The position numbers and the translations under genes are program-made. A stretch of 64,000 bases of DNA from DASQPR01 sp963831705 (lineage in GTDB: Bacteria > Actinomycetota > Actinomycetes > Mycobacteriales > Micromonosporaceae), in the NCBI GenBank assembly GCA_963831705.1, contig CAWHRE010000010.1, forward strand, positions 1,178,001 to 1,242,000, given 5' to 3'. The notes under the pieces are model-generated. The model worked only from the letters and a program-made list of their open reading frames with translations, was not told the DNA's origin and did no database searches. This document shows positions 26,721 through 36,356 of the stretch, in pieces. Each line of letters opens with the position of its first letter. Positions within the stretch are counted from its first letter, which is position 1.

Positions 26721-28523
26721 TCAGGCAGCCTGGGCTGCGTACAGACGAGAGTAGAGGCCGCGAGTCGCCAGCAACTCGTCGTGCGGACCCAGCTCTACAA
26801 TCCGGCCCGCGGACATCACCGCGACCCGATCAGCGTCGCGGATCGTGGACAGCCGGTGCGCGACGACGAATGTGGTCCGATCTGCCATCAAACGGGTCAG
26901 TGCCGTCTGGATCAACGCTTCCGACTGGCTGTCGAGCGCGGACGTCGCTTCATCCAGAAGCAGTACGCGCGGATTGCGGATCAGTGCCCGAGCGATCGCG
27001 AGCCGCTGCCGCTGGCCGCCGGACAACCGCGCACCGCGCTCGCCGATCGTCGTGTCCCAGCCGTACGGCATCGCTTCGACGAAGTCAAGCGCGTTCGCAT
27101 CACGCAGGGCCAACTCGACGGTTGCCGGCGAAATGTCGGTCATGCCATACGTGACGTTCTCGAACACGGTGCCGTCGAACAACATCGACTCCTGCGGTAC
27201 GACCGAAATGAACCGCCGGTACGTACGCAGGTCGAGCTCCTCGGCATCGATCCCGTCCAGCAGAATCTGCCCGGATGTGGGTCGCAGGAAGCCGAGCAAC
27301 ATGTTCAGCATCGTGGACTTGCCGGCGCCGGATGGGCCGACGAACGCGATCGTCTCTCCTGGGCGTACGACCAGGTTGATGTCTTCCACTGCGGGCCGCT
27401 CGGCGCCGGGGAAGCCGAACGACACGTTCCTGATCTCGATCGCGCCCGCTACCGACGCGACCGCGAGCTTGCCCTCGTTGCGCTCGATGTCCGGCTCCTG
27501 CATGACCTCGCCGATCGATCGGACCGATTCGAGGCCCTTCGTGATGATCGGCGCGAGCCCGAACAGCATCGTTGCGGACGACGTCAGCAGCGCGAAGTAG
27601 CTGCACAGCAGAACCACATCGCCCGGCGTGATCGGGAAGAAGCCGGTGTAGGCCACGAACGCCGCGCCGACCAGACAGACCGCACCGAGCATCTGGTACG
27701 TCACCCAGGAGAACGCGCCGAGCCGGCCGTTCACCATGTCGAGTGCGAATCCGGCGTTGCCGACCTCCTCGACGCTGCCGCGCATCCGACGGACCGCCGC
27801 ACCTTCGAGCCCGTGTGCGCGAGTGATCGGCATCAGGTGCGCCATCTCGTTGACGTGCGCGTTCAGTTGCTCGACGCGGTGCCGGAACGCTTCGTTGCGC
27901 GCCGCCGATCGCTTGCGCATCGCGGAGATGAGCAGCGCGGTCGCCGGTACGACGAGGATGAACAGCGGGACGAACTGGGGCACCCGGATCGCGGTCAGAA
28001 TCAACGCGCCGAGCAGCGTGAACACCGCCGACGTACCGGCCTGGGCGACCTGCTGGAGCATCTGCTCGAGGTTCTCGACGTCTCGGACGACCTTCGTCTG
28101 CAGAATGCTGCCGCCGACCCGGTTGTGGAAGCCGATCGAGAGTTGTTGCAGGTGACGGGCTAGCGCGGAGCGGACCTCGATGCCGTTGCGGCGGATGATT
28201 CGGCTGGACAACCGTACCCACAGGATGTGCATCGGAATGTTCTGCAGCAGGACGACCGAGAGCAGCGCCGCATTGATCCAGAGGCCGCGGATCGGCTTGT
28301 GCGACACGACGACGTCGATGATGTTCGCGGTGAGGACCGGGATCAGCCAGGTCGGCGAGTCCTTGATGACGAACGAGGCGATCGCGGCGAAGACACGCCA
28401 GCGGACCGGCCGCAGGAGTCGGACGATCGAACGGATCGGGTGGTTCGCGTCGATCGCCGACTGAGCAAGATCGCTGTGGGCGGCATCGACATTAACGTCA
28501 GGCACTTCGGTCCCCTCGGACAC
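26721..28523 (-). CDS. ABC exporter, fused membrane and ATPase domains
   Basis: 600 residues. Membrane domain of six helices (about 40-330), then an ATPase domain (about 365-595): Walker A VGPSGAGKSTML, Q-loop VVPQESMLFD, signature RLSGGQRQRLAIARAL, Walker B VLLLDEATSALD, and H-loop AHRLSTI. All ATPase motifs are intact. As a type IV (MsbA/multidrug-like) half transporter it would work as a dimer. The substrate is unknown; the neighbouring glucosidase gene is more than 450 bases away and need not be related. Confidence 0.92.
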   Translation of the reverse strand: MSEGTEVPDVNVDAAHSDLAQSAIDANHPIRSIVRLLRPVRWRVFAAIASFVIKDSPTWLIPVLTANIIDVVVSHKPIRGLWINAALLSVVLLQNIPMHILWVRLSSRIIRRNGIEVRSALARHLQQLSIGFHNRVGGSILQTKVVRDVENLEQMLQQVAQAGTSAVFTLLGALILTAIRVPQFVPLFILVVPATALLISAMRKRSAARNEAFRHRVEQLNAHVNEMAHLMPITRAHGLEGAAVRRMRGSVEEVGNAGFALDMVNGRLGAFSWVTYQMLGAVCLVGAAFVAYTGFFPITPGDVVLLCSYFALLTSSATMLFGLAPIITKGLESVRSIGEVMQEPDIERNEGKLAVASVAGAIEIRNVSFGFPGAERPAVEDINLVVRPGETIAFVGPSGAGKSTMLNMLLGFLRPTSGQILLDGIDAEELDLRTYRRFISVVPQESMLFDGTVFENVTYGMTDISPATVELALRDANALDFVEAMPYGWDTTIGERGARLSGGQRQRLAIARALIRNPRVLLLDEATSALDSQSEALIQTALTRLMADRTTFVVAHRLSTIRDADRVAVMSAGRIVELGPHDELLATRGLYSRLYAAQAA

Positions 28524-28776
28524 GGGCGGGCAGCGTTCAACGGCGTCGTCGAGCGGAGACTGTGGTCAGCCTATGGGTTCGCACTGCATGTGCCCAACGT
28601 GTTTTCGGCAAGTGTGCGTGAGTCAACAGAGCGCAACCGTTCGCGCCACCCGTCGTCCAGCCGGAGGCGCCCGAGGCGGTCGGGAAGAAATCCCGGGACC
28701 GGGACCTGGAAGATGGCAACCATTCACGGCACCCGCCGCGTATCACGGGTGACCAAGCGAAGGCGGTGGGAGTCAG

Positions 28777-28854
28777 GTGGCAGACAAGTCCGGCTACGAC
28801 GAATTCGTCGCGGCCCGATCGCCACGCCTGCGTTCGCGGTCGGCGAATCCGTGA
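28777..28854 (+). pseudogene. Remnant of a SigE-family sigma factor N-terminus
   Basis: A GTG codon 5 bases after GGGAG opens a frame reading VADKSGYDEFVAARSPRL, the typical first residues of actinobacterial SigE-type sigma factors (a DEFVAARSPRLLRTAYLLTG-like start), then breaks into RSRSANP and stops. The rest of the gene (regions 2 and 4) is missing; the bases after it encode unrelated residues in another frame. Likely the relic left by a deletion. Short, so some doubt remains. Confidence 0.45.
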
Positions 28855-28948
28855 CGTGGACCGTGGTCGTGGCGCACAGTCCCGCGCCGAACAGTTGGAC
28901 CGCGACCATTGCCGGCTCCTGATGCCAAGACTGATGCCAGGATGTCGG

Positions 28949-28974
28949 ACCCGCCCGGACAACTCCGGGCGGGT
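28949..28974. terminator. GC-rich hairpin downstream of the GH3 gene
   Basis: ACCCGCCCGGA / TCCGGGCGGGT, a perfect 11-base stem with a CAAC loop, 13 bases past the GH3 stop. No T run on either side. Confidence 0.6.
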
Positions 28975-28987
28975 ACCACGTCTTCGG

Positions 28988-31900
28988 TTACGAAACGGTC
29001 CAGACGAACGACACGTCCGAACTGGCACCGGTTGACGACCGGCCGGTCACGTCGATTGTCGCCGTACCCTTCGTGGTGCCGGTCCCGCTGACCAGGCCGG
29101 ACGAACTGATCGCGAAGCCGGCCGGAAGACCGGTCGCACTGTACGTCAGGCCGGCCGTACCGGCGATCTGCAGTTGCGCGGCTACGCCGATCCGGCTGGA
29201 CATGCCGTACGGGTTCGTGACGCTCACGCTCGTGGGTGCGCCAACCGCGTTCGCCGTCACCGTCGAAGCGACCGTCAGGTTGCCGCTCAACGGCAGGTTC
29301 CGCGACGAGTCACCGACCAGAATCTGGTACGTCCCGGCGGTCGCGATCCACGAATTCGACGCGGTGTCCCAGTGCGCCAGCGAGTGCGTCGGCACCGTGA
29401 ACGTGACCGTGCCGGACGCACCCGGATTCAGCGTGATCCGCGCGAATCCCTTGAGCTGGTGCGGTGGCTCTCCCACGGCGGCGGGATCGCCGACGTAGAG
29501 CTGGGCAACCTCCGTACCGGCTCGGGTGCCGGTGTTCGTGACCGTCGCGGTGACCGTCGAGTTGCCGCCGGACAACGCCCCGACCTGCAGGTTGCTGAAT
29601 CCGAACGACGTGTACGACATGCCGTACCCGAACGGGAACAGCGGCGTGAGGTTCTGCGAGTCGTACCAGCGGTAGCCGACCTTCAGCGCCTCCGAGTACT
29701 GCACCTGATTGTTCGCGCCGGGCCACTGCGCGGTCGTGCTGGCAGGGACCTGCGACAGCGACGTGGGCATGGTGACCGGCAGCTTGCCGGACGGGTTCAC
29801 GTCGCCGAACAGCAGCGCCGCGATGGCCGTACCCCATCCTTGACCGTCGTAGAACCCTTCGAACACGGCCGGGACCGAGTTGAGCCATGGCATCAGGATC
29901 GCGTCGTTGTCGTTCAGCACGACGATCGTCTTCGGGTTCGCCGCGACGACCGCCGATATCAGCGCATCCTGGTTGTTCGGCAGGCTGATCGTGGACGTAT
30001 CACTGCCCTCGTTGCCGTAGTTGTCACTGGCGAACACGACCGCGACGCTGGACGTCTTGGCCAGTGCTACCGCGTTCGCTTGGTTCGTTCCGTCGTTGTA
30101 GGTGACCGTGACACCCGTACCGGCAACGCGGTTCTGGATGCCGGTGAGCGGCCACGTCGTGCCGGGCGAGGTGACCGTGGCACTTCCGCCGCCGATCGTC
30201 TGCGTACCCGCACCTCCGTCGACGCCGATCACCGCGATCGACGACAGCGACGAGGTCGACAGCGGCAGGATGCCGGTGTTCTTCAGCAGTACGGTGCCTT
30301 CCTCGGCGCCCTGAAGCGCGACCGAAGCATGCGCCGGGGTGGTCACCGTCGCCGTTGGCGATCCGCTCGGCGCGTGATCGAACAGGCCGAACGCGAACAT
30401 CTGCGTCAGCACCCGGGTGACCATCGTGTTGATCTGTGCGGTCGTGACCGTGCCGGCGGTGACCGCCTGGGACAGGAAGTCGGCGTAGAAGTAGCCGTTC
30501 GGCATCTCCATCGTCATTCCGCCGTTGACCGAGTCGACGGTCGAGTGCGCGGCGCCCCAGTCCGACGTCACGAAGCCACCCCAGCCCGATTCCTGGTACA
30601 GCGGGACGTTCAGCACGCTCGGGTTCTGGCAGGCGTACACGCCGTTGATGGTGGAGTACGCGCACATCACCGACGCAGCGGCGCCGCTGGTCACGGCCGC
30701 TTGGAACGCCGGAAGATAGATCTCATTGAGCGTACGGGCGTCCACGATCGCGTTGTCGGCCGGACCGTTGCGGTTCGTCTCCTGGTTATACACCGCAGCG
30801 TGCTTGACCTGCGCCATCACGCCCTGGCTCTGGATACCCTGCACGTCCGCGACGGTCATCTGTCCGGACAGGTACGGGTCCTCGGAGAACGTCTCGAAGG
30901 CCCGGCCCCAGCGGGGATCCCGGATGATGTTCGTGGTCGGTCCGAGGTCGACGTTCGCACCCTTGCCCGCGAACTCGGCTCCGATCGTCGCGCCGTACTG
31001 CTTCTCCAGCGCGGTGTCGAACGTTGCCGCCTCGGTGATCGGTGCGGGCATCTGCGTGACGCCGCCCATGCCGTCGCCGACTCCGGCCGGACCGTCCTGA
31101 AGCCCCATCGCCGGGATACAGAGCGCCGGGATCGCGCCGAGGTCACCGATGTACGGCGACGAAGCGCCGGTGCCGTGCAGCATCGAGATCTTCTGCGCGA
31201 GCGTCATCTGAGCGAGCAACTGCGATACGCGGGTCGCGATCGGTGCGGTCGAATTCACCCAAGGGCACGAGCCGGGCGCCGACTGTGTCGGGGTCGGCGA
31301 CGGGCTCGCGGTCGACGCCGCCGGTCGTGTAGACCGCCATCTCCCAGATCGAGTAGCCGTAGACGGTCGACCTCGCGGTGCCGTACATGCGCAGGTATCG
31401 GCCGGTGCCGGTGATGTTCAGCGTCTGCGTTCCGCCGGTACCGGTGGTCGTTGAGTAGATGCTCGTCCACGTCGTTCCGTCCGGCGACGTCTGGATCTGG
31501 AACGCGGTCGCGTACGCGGTCTCCCACGTGATCACGACCTGACAGACCGGCAGGCTCGCGCCGAGGTCGACTTCGACCCACTGCGGGTCCGAGAATGCGC
31601 TCGACCAGCGGGTACCGGCGTTACCGTCGAACGCGTCCTGCGCCGGCGTACCGGCGTTCTCGGTCGACGATGCGGTCGCGGTGTGGCCGAGCGCTGCGTT
31701 GGTGGTACCACAGCCGCCACCCGTACCGCCGATCGTGCCGTACACCTGGAATTCCCAGAGCGAGTAGCCGTATTGCGTGGCTCGGGCGGTGCCGTACATC
31801 CGGACGTACCGGCCGGTGCCGGTGATGTTCAGCGTCTGCGTACCGCCGGTACCGGTCGTGGTCGAGTAGATGCTCGTCCACGTCGTTCCGTCGGCCGACG

Positions 31901-32246
31901 TCTGGATCTGGAACGCGGTCGCGTACGCCGGCTCCCACGTCAGCACGACCTGACTGATCGACGCGCTCTGACCCAGGTCGACCTCCAGCCACTGTGGGTC
32001 GGAGAACGCGCTGGACCAGCGGGTGCCAGTGAGGTTGCCGTCAACCGCGGCGGATGCCGGAAACGACGCGTTCTCGGTCGATGACGCGGTTGCCGTCTTG
32101 CCTTGAGACAAGAGCGTGGCGGCCGCGTGGGCCGGGCCGACCGCGACGATCAGCCATGCCAGCAGCAGGGCGACGGCGGCACCAGCGATGATCAAGGGGC
32201 GGGGATTTCGCGCACGCGGAAGCGTCGCGGTCTGGACGTCGGACAT
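28988..32246 (-). CDS. Secreted GH3 beta-glucosidase with two discoidin/CBM32 domains, frameshifted
   Basis: About 1085 residues. Signal peptide (LIIAGAAVALLLAWLIVAVGPAHA), two tandem F5/8-type C (discoidin/CBM32) domains with near-identical cores (RWSSAFSDPQW...VDLG, TWTSIYSTTTGTGGTQTLNITGTGRY), a Ser/Pro/Thr linker, GH3 N- and C-terminal domains (nucleophile Asp in GGFVTSDWGAAHS; KHAAVYNQE), an Fn3-like domain, and a putative Ig domain at the end. The frame breaks near 31306-31316: discoidin part in one frame, linker SPSPTPTQSAPGSCPWVNST and GH3 in another. Probably cleaves beta-linked oligosaccharides outside the cell. A LacI-type operator lies 36 bases upstream. Confidence 0.85.
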
Positions 32247-32558
32247 TGCTCTCCCTCACGTGGAGCCGGGGCGGACTCGGGTGAGAGCTCTCGAACTAGA
32301 GACATTGCCACCGTGTTACGCGATGTCAAGGTGCCGTTTGCAGTTGCGTGCATCGATGGTTGGTACCGGAACCGGACTGGCCAGACACTTTATTCGCGAT
32401 CCAAAGTTTCTCGAATGTAAATATTGGCACACGCCTACGTCAACAAGTCGAGGGTTGACCCGCGCGGGTTTACGGCGGATTAATGATTTCGAACGTATTT
32501 CCTACCGCCCGGTAACCGACATCCTCGAAGCTCAATGCTGCGCCCCCAAGGAGTCCAC
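32247..32558. other. Divergent intergenic control region
   Basis: 312 bases, AT-richer than the surrounding genes, between the divergent GH3 and lipase-like genes. It holds a LacI-type palindrome at 32282 and AT-rich stretches near 32385-32500 that could hold promoters; I see no small gene. Confidence 0.5.
32282..32294. promoter_or_regulatory. LacI/CebR-like operator upstream of GH3
   Basis: TGAGAGCTCTCGA, with the perfect palindrome GAGAGCTCTC. Its pattern resembles the CebR operator TGGGAGCGCTCCCA that controls cellobiose and glucosidase genes in streptomycetes. 36 bases upstream of the GH3 start; no LacI gene is visible in the window. Confidence 0.5.
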
Positions 32559-34481
32559 ATGAGACGCCGCCACTATGCCTGGCTATCCGCCGTGACACTG
32601 ATCCTCACCGCGGTCGCCGTACCCGGATCGGCATCCGCCCATTCCGATCATGCATCGGTCACGCTGTTCCCCAGCAACACGTACACGGTGCGGGATCGTA
32701 CGCAACGCACGGGGTTGCGGGTCGCGCTGCCGATGCCGGACTGCACGGCGTCGCCGACCGATTGCAACACCGTCGCGCAGATCAATCAGCTGGACGGCTT
32801 CGACATCGATCCGCGGATCGCGCTGACGTTCGATCACGCCGTGGACGCGGCCGCGATCGCCGCCGACACAACCGTCGTCGCGGTCGGTGCGTGGCACGCG
32901 AAGCCGATCGGCGTCGACCGCGTCGTCTGGGACGCGACCACGAACACGGTGTACGCGCATCCGGTCACGCAGTTGGCGCCGGACACGACGTACCTCCTGA
33001 AACTTCATGGCGACGGTTTGGACGCCTCGACCACCTTCACCACCGAGAGCGCGACCACCGACCTGCTCGACATGCGTGCCCAACTCGACTCCGGCCTCGC
33101 GTACGCGCTCGCCGGGATCGCGCCGGGTGCGCGCGGGTTGCGCATCGACGCGAACGTCCCGGCCCCCGGCACGACGCTCACTTACACGGCGGACCTGGGT
33201 ACGGCCGGCGGCCTGCACACGTCGCCGGTCCCCATCACGTCCGCGACCGGTGCCGCACGCTATGTGTTCGGTTCGTACACGGCACCGAGCTGGTTGAATG
33301 CGGACGACGTCATCCCCACGACACCGACGCGGGGCTTCGGTCCTCGTGTCACCGGTTCGGCCACGCTGCCATTCGTGCTGATCGTGCCGGGCGGCACCGA
33401 ACCACCCGGCGGATGGCCGGTGGCGATTTTCGGACACGGCTTCGGCCAGTCCGACTCGAACGTGTTCCTGGCCGGCGACCTGAACGCGATCAACGGCATC
33501 GCGACGATCGGCACGGACGTGGTCGGCCACGGCTACGGTCCGCGCAGCACGTGGAACATCACGACGGCGGCCGGCACGGTTTCGGTCTCGGCCCATGCCC
33601 GAGGTCGCGACACCGACGGCGATGGCGTGATCGGCAACACCGACGGTGTCAGTGCGCCGGTCCAACCGGCCGTGGATGCCGCGGTGAACAGTCGCGACGG
33701 ACTGCGTCAGACCGTTGCGGATGTGATGTCGCTGGCCCGCGCGATCGGCCACGGACTCGACGTGAACGGCGACGGCCGTACCGACCTGCGGGAAACCGGC
33801 GTCAGCTACTACGGCCAGAGTTTCGGAGGTATCTACGGCGTCATGCTGGCCGGCGTCGACCCTCGATTGCAGGTGCTGGCGTTGAACGTCTCCGGCGGCC
33901 CGGTGACCGAGATCGCGCGGCTGTCGCCGTCATTCCGACTGCTGGTCACGCAGGATCTGTCGCTGCGGCAGCCGAGCCTGCTCAACGGTGGCAACGACTT
34001 CTTCACCGAGTCGATGCCGCTGCGCGGCCAGGCACCGGTACTCAACCCGGCGCCGGGCGCAATCGCGATCCAGACTGTCCTGGCCGAGGAGACGTGGATC
34101 GATCGGTCCGGTGACCCCGAGACGTATGCGCCGCTCATCCGGCTTACGCCGCCGCCCGGAAGCGCGCCGAAGAGGGTGCTGTTCCAAAACGCGTACGGCG
34201 ACCAGACGGTACCGAATCCCACGAACTACACCGTGCTCGCCGCCGGGCAGCTCTTCGATCGTGAAAGCCTGTACCGCAACGACAAGACCGCGCAGGCCAC
34301 ATCGAACCCGCACGGATTCCTGCTCGATCCGTCATTCGTGCAGGGCAACGTGCCAGGGCAACAGCAGATCGTCACGTTCTTCACCTCAAACGGCACGAAG
34401 ATCATCGACCCCGATGGCTCCGGCCCGGTATGGGAAACCCCAATATCCGACTCGAGCATCCTGCTGCCCCTCAACTTCTAA
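32559..34481 (+). CDS. Secreted lipase/esterase-like protein with Ig-like N-terminal domain
   Basis: 640 residues from ATG 32559 (MRRRHYAW). Signal peptide ends GSASA. The N-terminal part has a bacterial Ig-like (Big_5/Lipase_bact_N type) fold: DPRIALTFDHAVDAAAIAADTTVV, then a linker and an alpha/beta-hydrolase with oxyanion region VAIFGHGFGQS and nucleophile elbow YYGQSFGGIYG (G-x-S-x-G). A DTDGDGVIGNTDGV loop and DVNGDGRTD look like calcium-binding sites. Acts outside the cell, probably on esters; the substrate is unknown. Confidence 0.82.
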   Translation: MRRRHYAWLSAVTLILTAVAVPGSASAHSDHASVTLFPSNTYTVRDRTQRTGLRVALPMPDCTASPTDCNTVAQINQLDGFDIDPRIALTFDHAVDAAAIAADTTVVAVGAWHAKPIGVDRVVWDATTNTVYAHPVTQLAPDTTYLLKLHGDGLDASTTFTTESATTDLLDMRAQLDSGLAYALAGIAPGARGLRIDANVPAPGTTLTYTADLGTAGGLHTSPVPITSATGAARYVFGSYTAPSWLNADDVIPTTPTRGFGPRVTGSATLPFVLIVPGGTEPPGGWPVAIFGHGFGQSDSNVFLAGDLNAINGIATIGTDVVGHGYGPRSTWNITTAAGTVSVSAHARGRDTDGDGVIGNTDGVSAPVQPAVDAAVNSRDGLRQTVADVMSLARAIGHGLDVNGDGRTDLRETGVSYYGQSFGGIYGVMLAGVDPRLQVLALNVSGGPVTEIARLSPSFRLLVTQDLSLRQPSLLNGGNDFFTESMPLRGQAPVLNPAPGAIAIQTVLAEETWIDRSGDPETYAPLIRLTPPPGSAPKRVLFQNAYGDQTVPNPTNYTVLAAGQLFDRESLYRNDKTAQATSNPHGFLLDPSFVQGNVPGQQQIVTFFTSNGTKIIDPDGSGPVWETPISDSSILLPLNF

Positions 34482-34497
34482 CCACCAACCCTCATGG

Positions 34498-34543
34498 TGA
34501 TCCTGGAGTTAGACGGCGTTTCGTGCTGCTAACTCCAGGATCA
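34498..34543. repeat. Dispersed palindrome family 1, copy A
   Basis: TGATCCTGGAGTTAG (34498-34512) / CTAACTCCAGGATCA (34529-34543), a perfect 15-base stem with a 16-base loop containing ACGGCGTTTCG. It lies between convergent genes and may serve as a terminator. Copies at 42609, 46751 and 48788. Confidence 0.85.
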
Positions 34544-34558
34544 ACGGGAAGTGGGGGG

Positions 34559-34924
34559 CTAGGCGGCTGCGGCCTGCTGGAATTCCAGGCGGTTGCCGAA
34601 CGGGTCGGCGGAGTGGAAGCGACGCAGTTGCGGGATCTCGTTCGCCGGCGTTGTGTCGTGACCGGCCGCGTGCAACGTCTCACCCAACGCATCCAGGTCG
34701 GCCACGATGAACGCCGGGTGCGCCTTACGAGCCGGTACGAACGGGTCCTCGACACCGAGGTGGAGAACTGCCGTACCGCTGGTGAACCAGCAACCGCCGC
34801 GGACCGCGAGCGCAGCCGGTTTCGGCACCTCGGTCATGCCGAGGACGCCGACATAGAACGCCCGAGCGACATCCTCACCGCCGACCGGGATCGCTATTTG
34901 GACGTGGTCGTAACCCTGAATCAT
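34559..34924 (-). CDS. VOC (glyoxalase-like) family protein
   Basis: 121 residues, a two-module VOC fold. Possible metal ligands: His in YDHVQIAIP, Glu in TEVPKP or His in AVLHLGV, and Glu in NRLEFQQ near the C-terminus. The family includes glyoxalases, fosfomycin-resistance proteins and dioxygenases; a specific role cannot be given. Its start overlaps the methyltransferase stop by 4 bases (ATGA), so the two are translated together. Confidence 0.85.
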   Translation of the reverse strand: MIQGYDHVQIAIPVGGEDVARAFYVGVLGMTEVPKPAALAVRGGCWFTSGTAVLHLGVEDPFVPARKAHPAFIVADLDALGETLHAAGHDTTPANEIPQLRRFHSADPFGNRLEFQQAAAA

Positions 34925-35688
34925 GAGCGCCCCACTGAAAATATCCGCCGGAATGGAAAGAGCGTGCCGTAATCATGGCTGGGATAAGCCGATCTCAGCA
35001 GGTCACGGTATTCGGCCTCGAACTCGGCGCCATCCTCCGGCGACAGCGCGGCAAGAATCGGGCGCAAGCCGGTCCCGCGTACCCACTCCAGGACGGGGTC
35101 CGGGCCGGGCAGCACGTGCACGTAGTCGGTCTCCCACACGTCCGCGTCGAGGCCGGCCTCGAGCAGCAACGTCGCGTACGACGAGACCGAATCGACCGAG
35201 TCGTGATGCCGAAGAACGTGCCCGACCAGCGGCGCCCACCGGGCCGACTCGGCGAGCGACCGCATCAACGCATGCGATGGCGCGCCGAAGTTGCTCGGCA
35301 CTTGGAACCCGATCCATGCGTTGGCCGGCAGTGCGGAAACCCAGTTCCGGACGAGGTCGCGATGGCCGGGTACCCACTGCAGTGCGGCGTTGCTCACGAT
35401 CACGTCGGTGTCCGGGGACGGAGTCCAGCCGGCGATGTCGTCGACGCGGAACGTGAGATTGCCGGTCACACGCTGCTGAGCCGTCGAAATCATCTCGGGG
35501 GACGAGTCGATGCCTTCGACGATCGCGTCGGGCCAGCGCTCGGCGAGCAGTGCCGTGAGATTGCCCGGACCGCAGCCGAGATCGACGACGCGGCGCGGTC
35601 GATCGGCCCGGATTCGTGCCACGAGTTCGACGAACGGGCGACCGCGCTCGTCGGCGTACTGCGCGTATTTCTGCGGATCCCACTTCAC
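34921..35688 (-). CDS. tam: SAM-dependent methyltransferase, trans-aconitate 2-methyltransferase-like
   Basis: 255 residues, class I methyltransferase. Motif I VVDLGCGPGNLTALLAERWP, motif II EGIDSSPEMI, then VDDIAGWTP and VSNAALQWVPGH. MKWDPQKYAQYADERGRPF is the typical opening of trans-aconitate 2-methyltransferases (Tam), which methylate the toxic aconitate isomer that leaks from the citric acid cycle. First gene of a two-gene unit with the VOC protein. Confidence 0.88.
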   Translation of the reverse strand: MKWDPQKYAQYADERGRPFVELVARIRADRPRRVVDLGCGPGNLTALLAERWPDAIVEGIDSSPEMISTAQQRVTGNLTFRVDDIAGWTPSPDTDVIVSNAALQWVPGHRDLVRNWVSALPANAWIGFQVPSNFGAPSHALMRSLAESARWAPLVGHVLRHHDSVDSVSSYATLLLEAGLDADVWETDYVHVLPGPDPVLEWVRGTGLRPILAALSPEDGAEFEAEYRDLLRSAYPSHDYGTLFPFRRIFSVGRS

Positions 35689-35764
35689 CTGATCAAGATA
35701 ATCCCCGGCTTCGCCGTTAGCGAACAGACGTCGCGTAATGAAGTAATGGTGTAATCATGTAAGA

Positions 35765-36298
35765 ATGATGAACCGAACCCAATCCGTACCAGCGGACGAC
35801 GCGCCCGCCTGGATTGCCGGACTCCTGCCCGACGGCATGTTCACCGGCGTACCCGAAGTGATCATCGACCGCGACGAGATCCTGGTGATCGGTCGCCTCA
35901 CCGCGCCGACGCTCGGCGACGACGCGAACGCCGCCGACACGGCGACCGCCGAAGCCGGGCGGATCAGCGGCTTCCGCGAAAGTACGCGCGACCAGCGCAT
36001 CCGGATCGCTCGTCAGATCGAGCACCGCTACCAGCGCAAGATGGCCTGGGGCGTGGACTGCGGCGGCACTCGCCAGCTGTTCACGACGAACTCGGCACCG
36101 GTGATGACGCGCCTGCGTCAGCCCGAGCGCCTGGTTCTCGATACCCTCGTCGATTCGGGCGTGGCACGGTCGCGCTCCGAGGCACTCGCGTGGTGCGTCA
36201 AGCTGGTCTCGGAGCACGCCGACCAGTGGCTGACCGACCTGCGAGAGGCCATGACGACGGTGGATGACCTAAGGCGTCAAGGCCCGAACGTCGGGTAG
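35765..36298 (+). CDS. Conserved hypothetical actinobacterial protein
   Basis: 177 residues. The central part reads ARQIEHRYQRKMAWGVDCGGTRQLFTTNS, then RQPERLVLDTLVDSGVARSRSEALAWCVKLVSEHADQWLTDLREAM, a helical region with ribbon-helix-helix-like flavour (LVDSGVARSRSEALAWCV). No catalytic motif is seen. The start may be the second ATG at 35768. A hairpin terminator follows directly. Function unknown. Confidence 0.7.
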   Translation: MMNRTQSVPADDAPAWIAGLLPDGMFTGVPEVIIDRDEILVIGRLTAPTLGDDANAADTATAEAGRISGFRESTRDQRIRIARQIEHRYQRKMAWGVDCGGTRQLFTTNSAPVMTRLRQPERLVLDTLVDSGVARSRSEALAWCVKLVSEHADQWLTDLREAMTTVDDLRRQGPNVG

Positions 36299-36307
36299 TT
36301 CGATCTT

Positions 36308-36343
36308 GTGACGATGACGTTGGCGAAGAGGCGTCATCGTCAC
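36308..36343. terminator. Hairpin between convergent genes
   Basis: GTGACGATGACG / CGTCATCGTCAC, a perfect 12-base stem with a 12-base loop, flanked by further pairing GTTCGATC / GATCGAAAC. It is between the hypothetical gene and the glycosyltransferase gene. Confidence 0.75.
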
Positions 36344-36356
36344 CACGGATCGAAAC

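Larger units (their letters stand above)
28524..28987. other. Gene-poor stretch with sigma-factor remnant and hairpin
   Basis: 464 bases between the ABC exporter start and the GH3 stop. It holds a short sigma-factor-like remnant (28777-28854), a frame ending at 28922 with VGESVTWTVVVAHSPAPNSW that I cannot place, and a GC-rich hairpin at 28949. Nothing else protein-like is seen on either strand. Confidence 0.5.

Noticed and set aside
28855..28922. Frame ending VTWTVVVAHSPAPNSWTATIAGS as part of a real gene
   Set aside because: No start or ribosome-binding site in frame, and no family recognised; may be the far edge of a deletion.
29174..31414. Long open frame (about 740 codons) antisense to the GH3 gene
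   Set aside because: Arg-rich shadow with no recognisable motif; the sense strand has full GH3 catalytic motifs.
34498..34543. Family 1 palindrome read simply as a terminator
   Set aside because: The same sequence recurs at three other sites, including one between divergent genes, so it is better described as a dispersed element that may also terminate.
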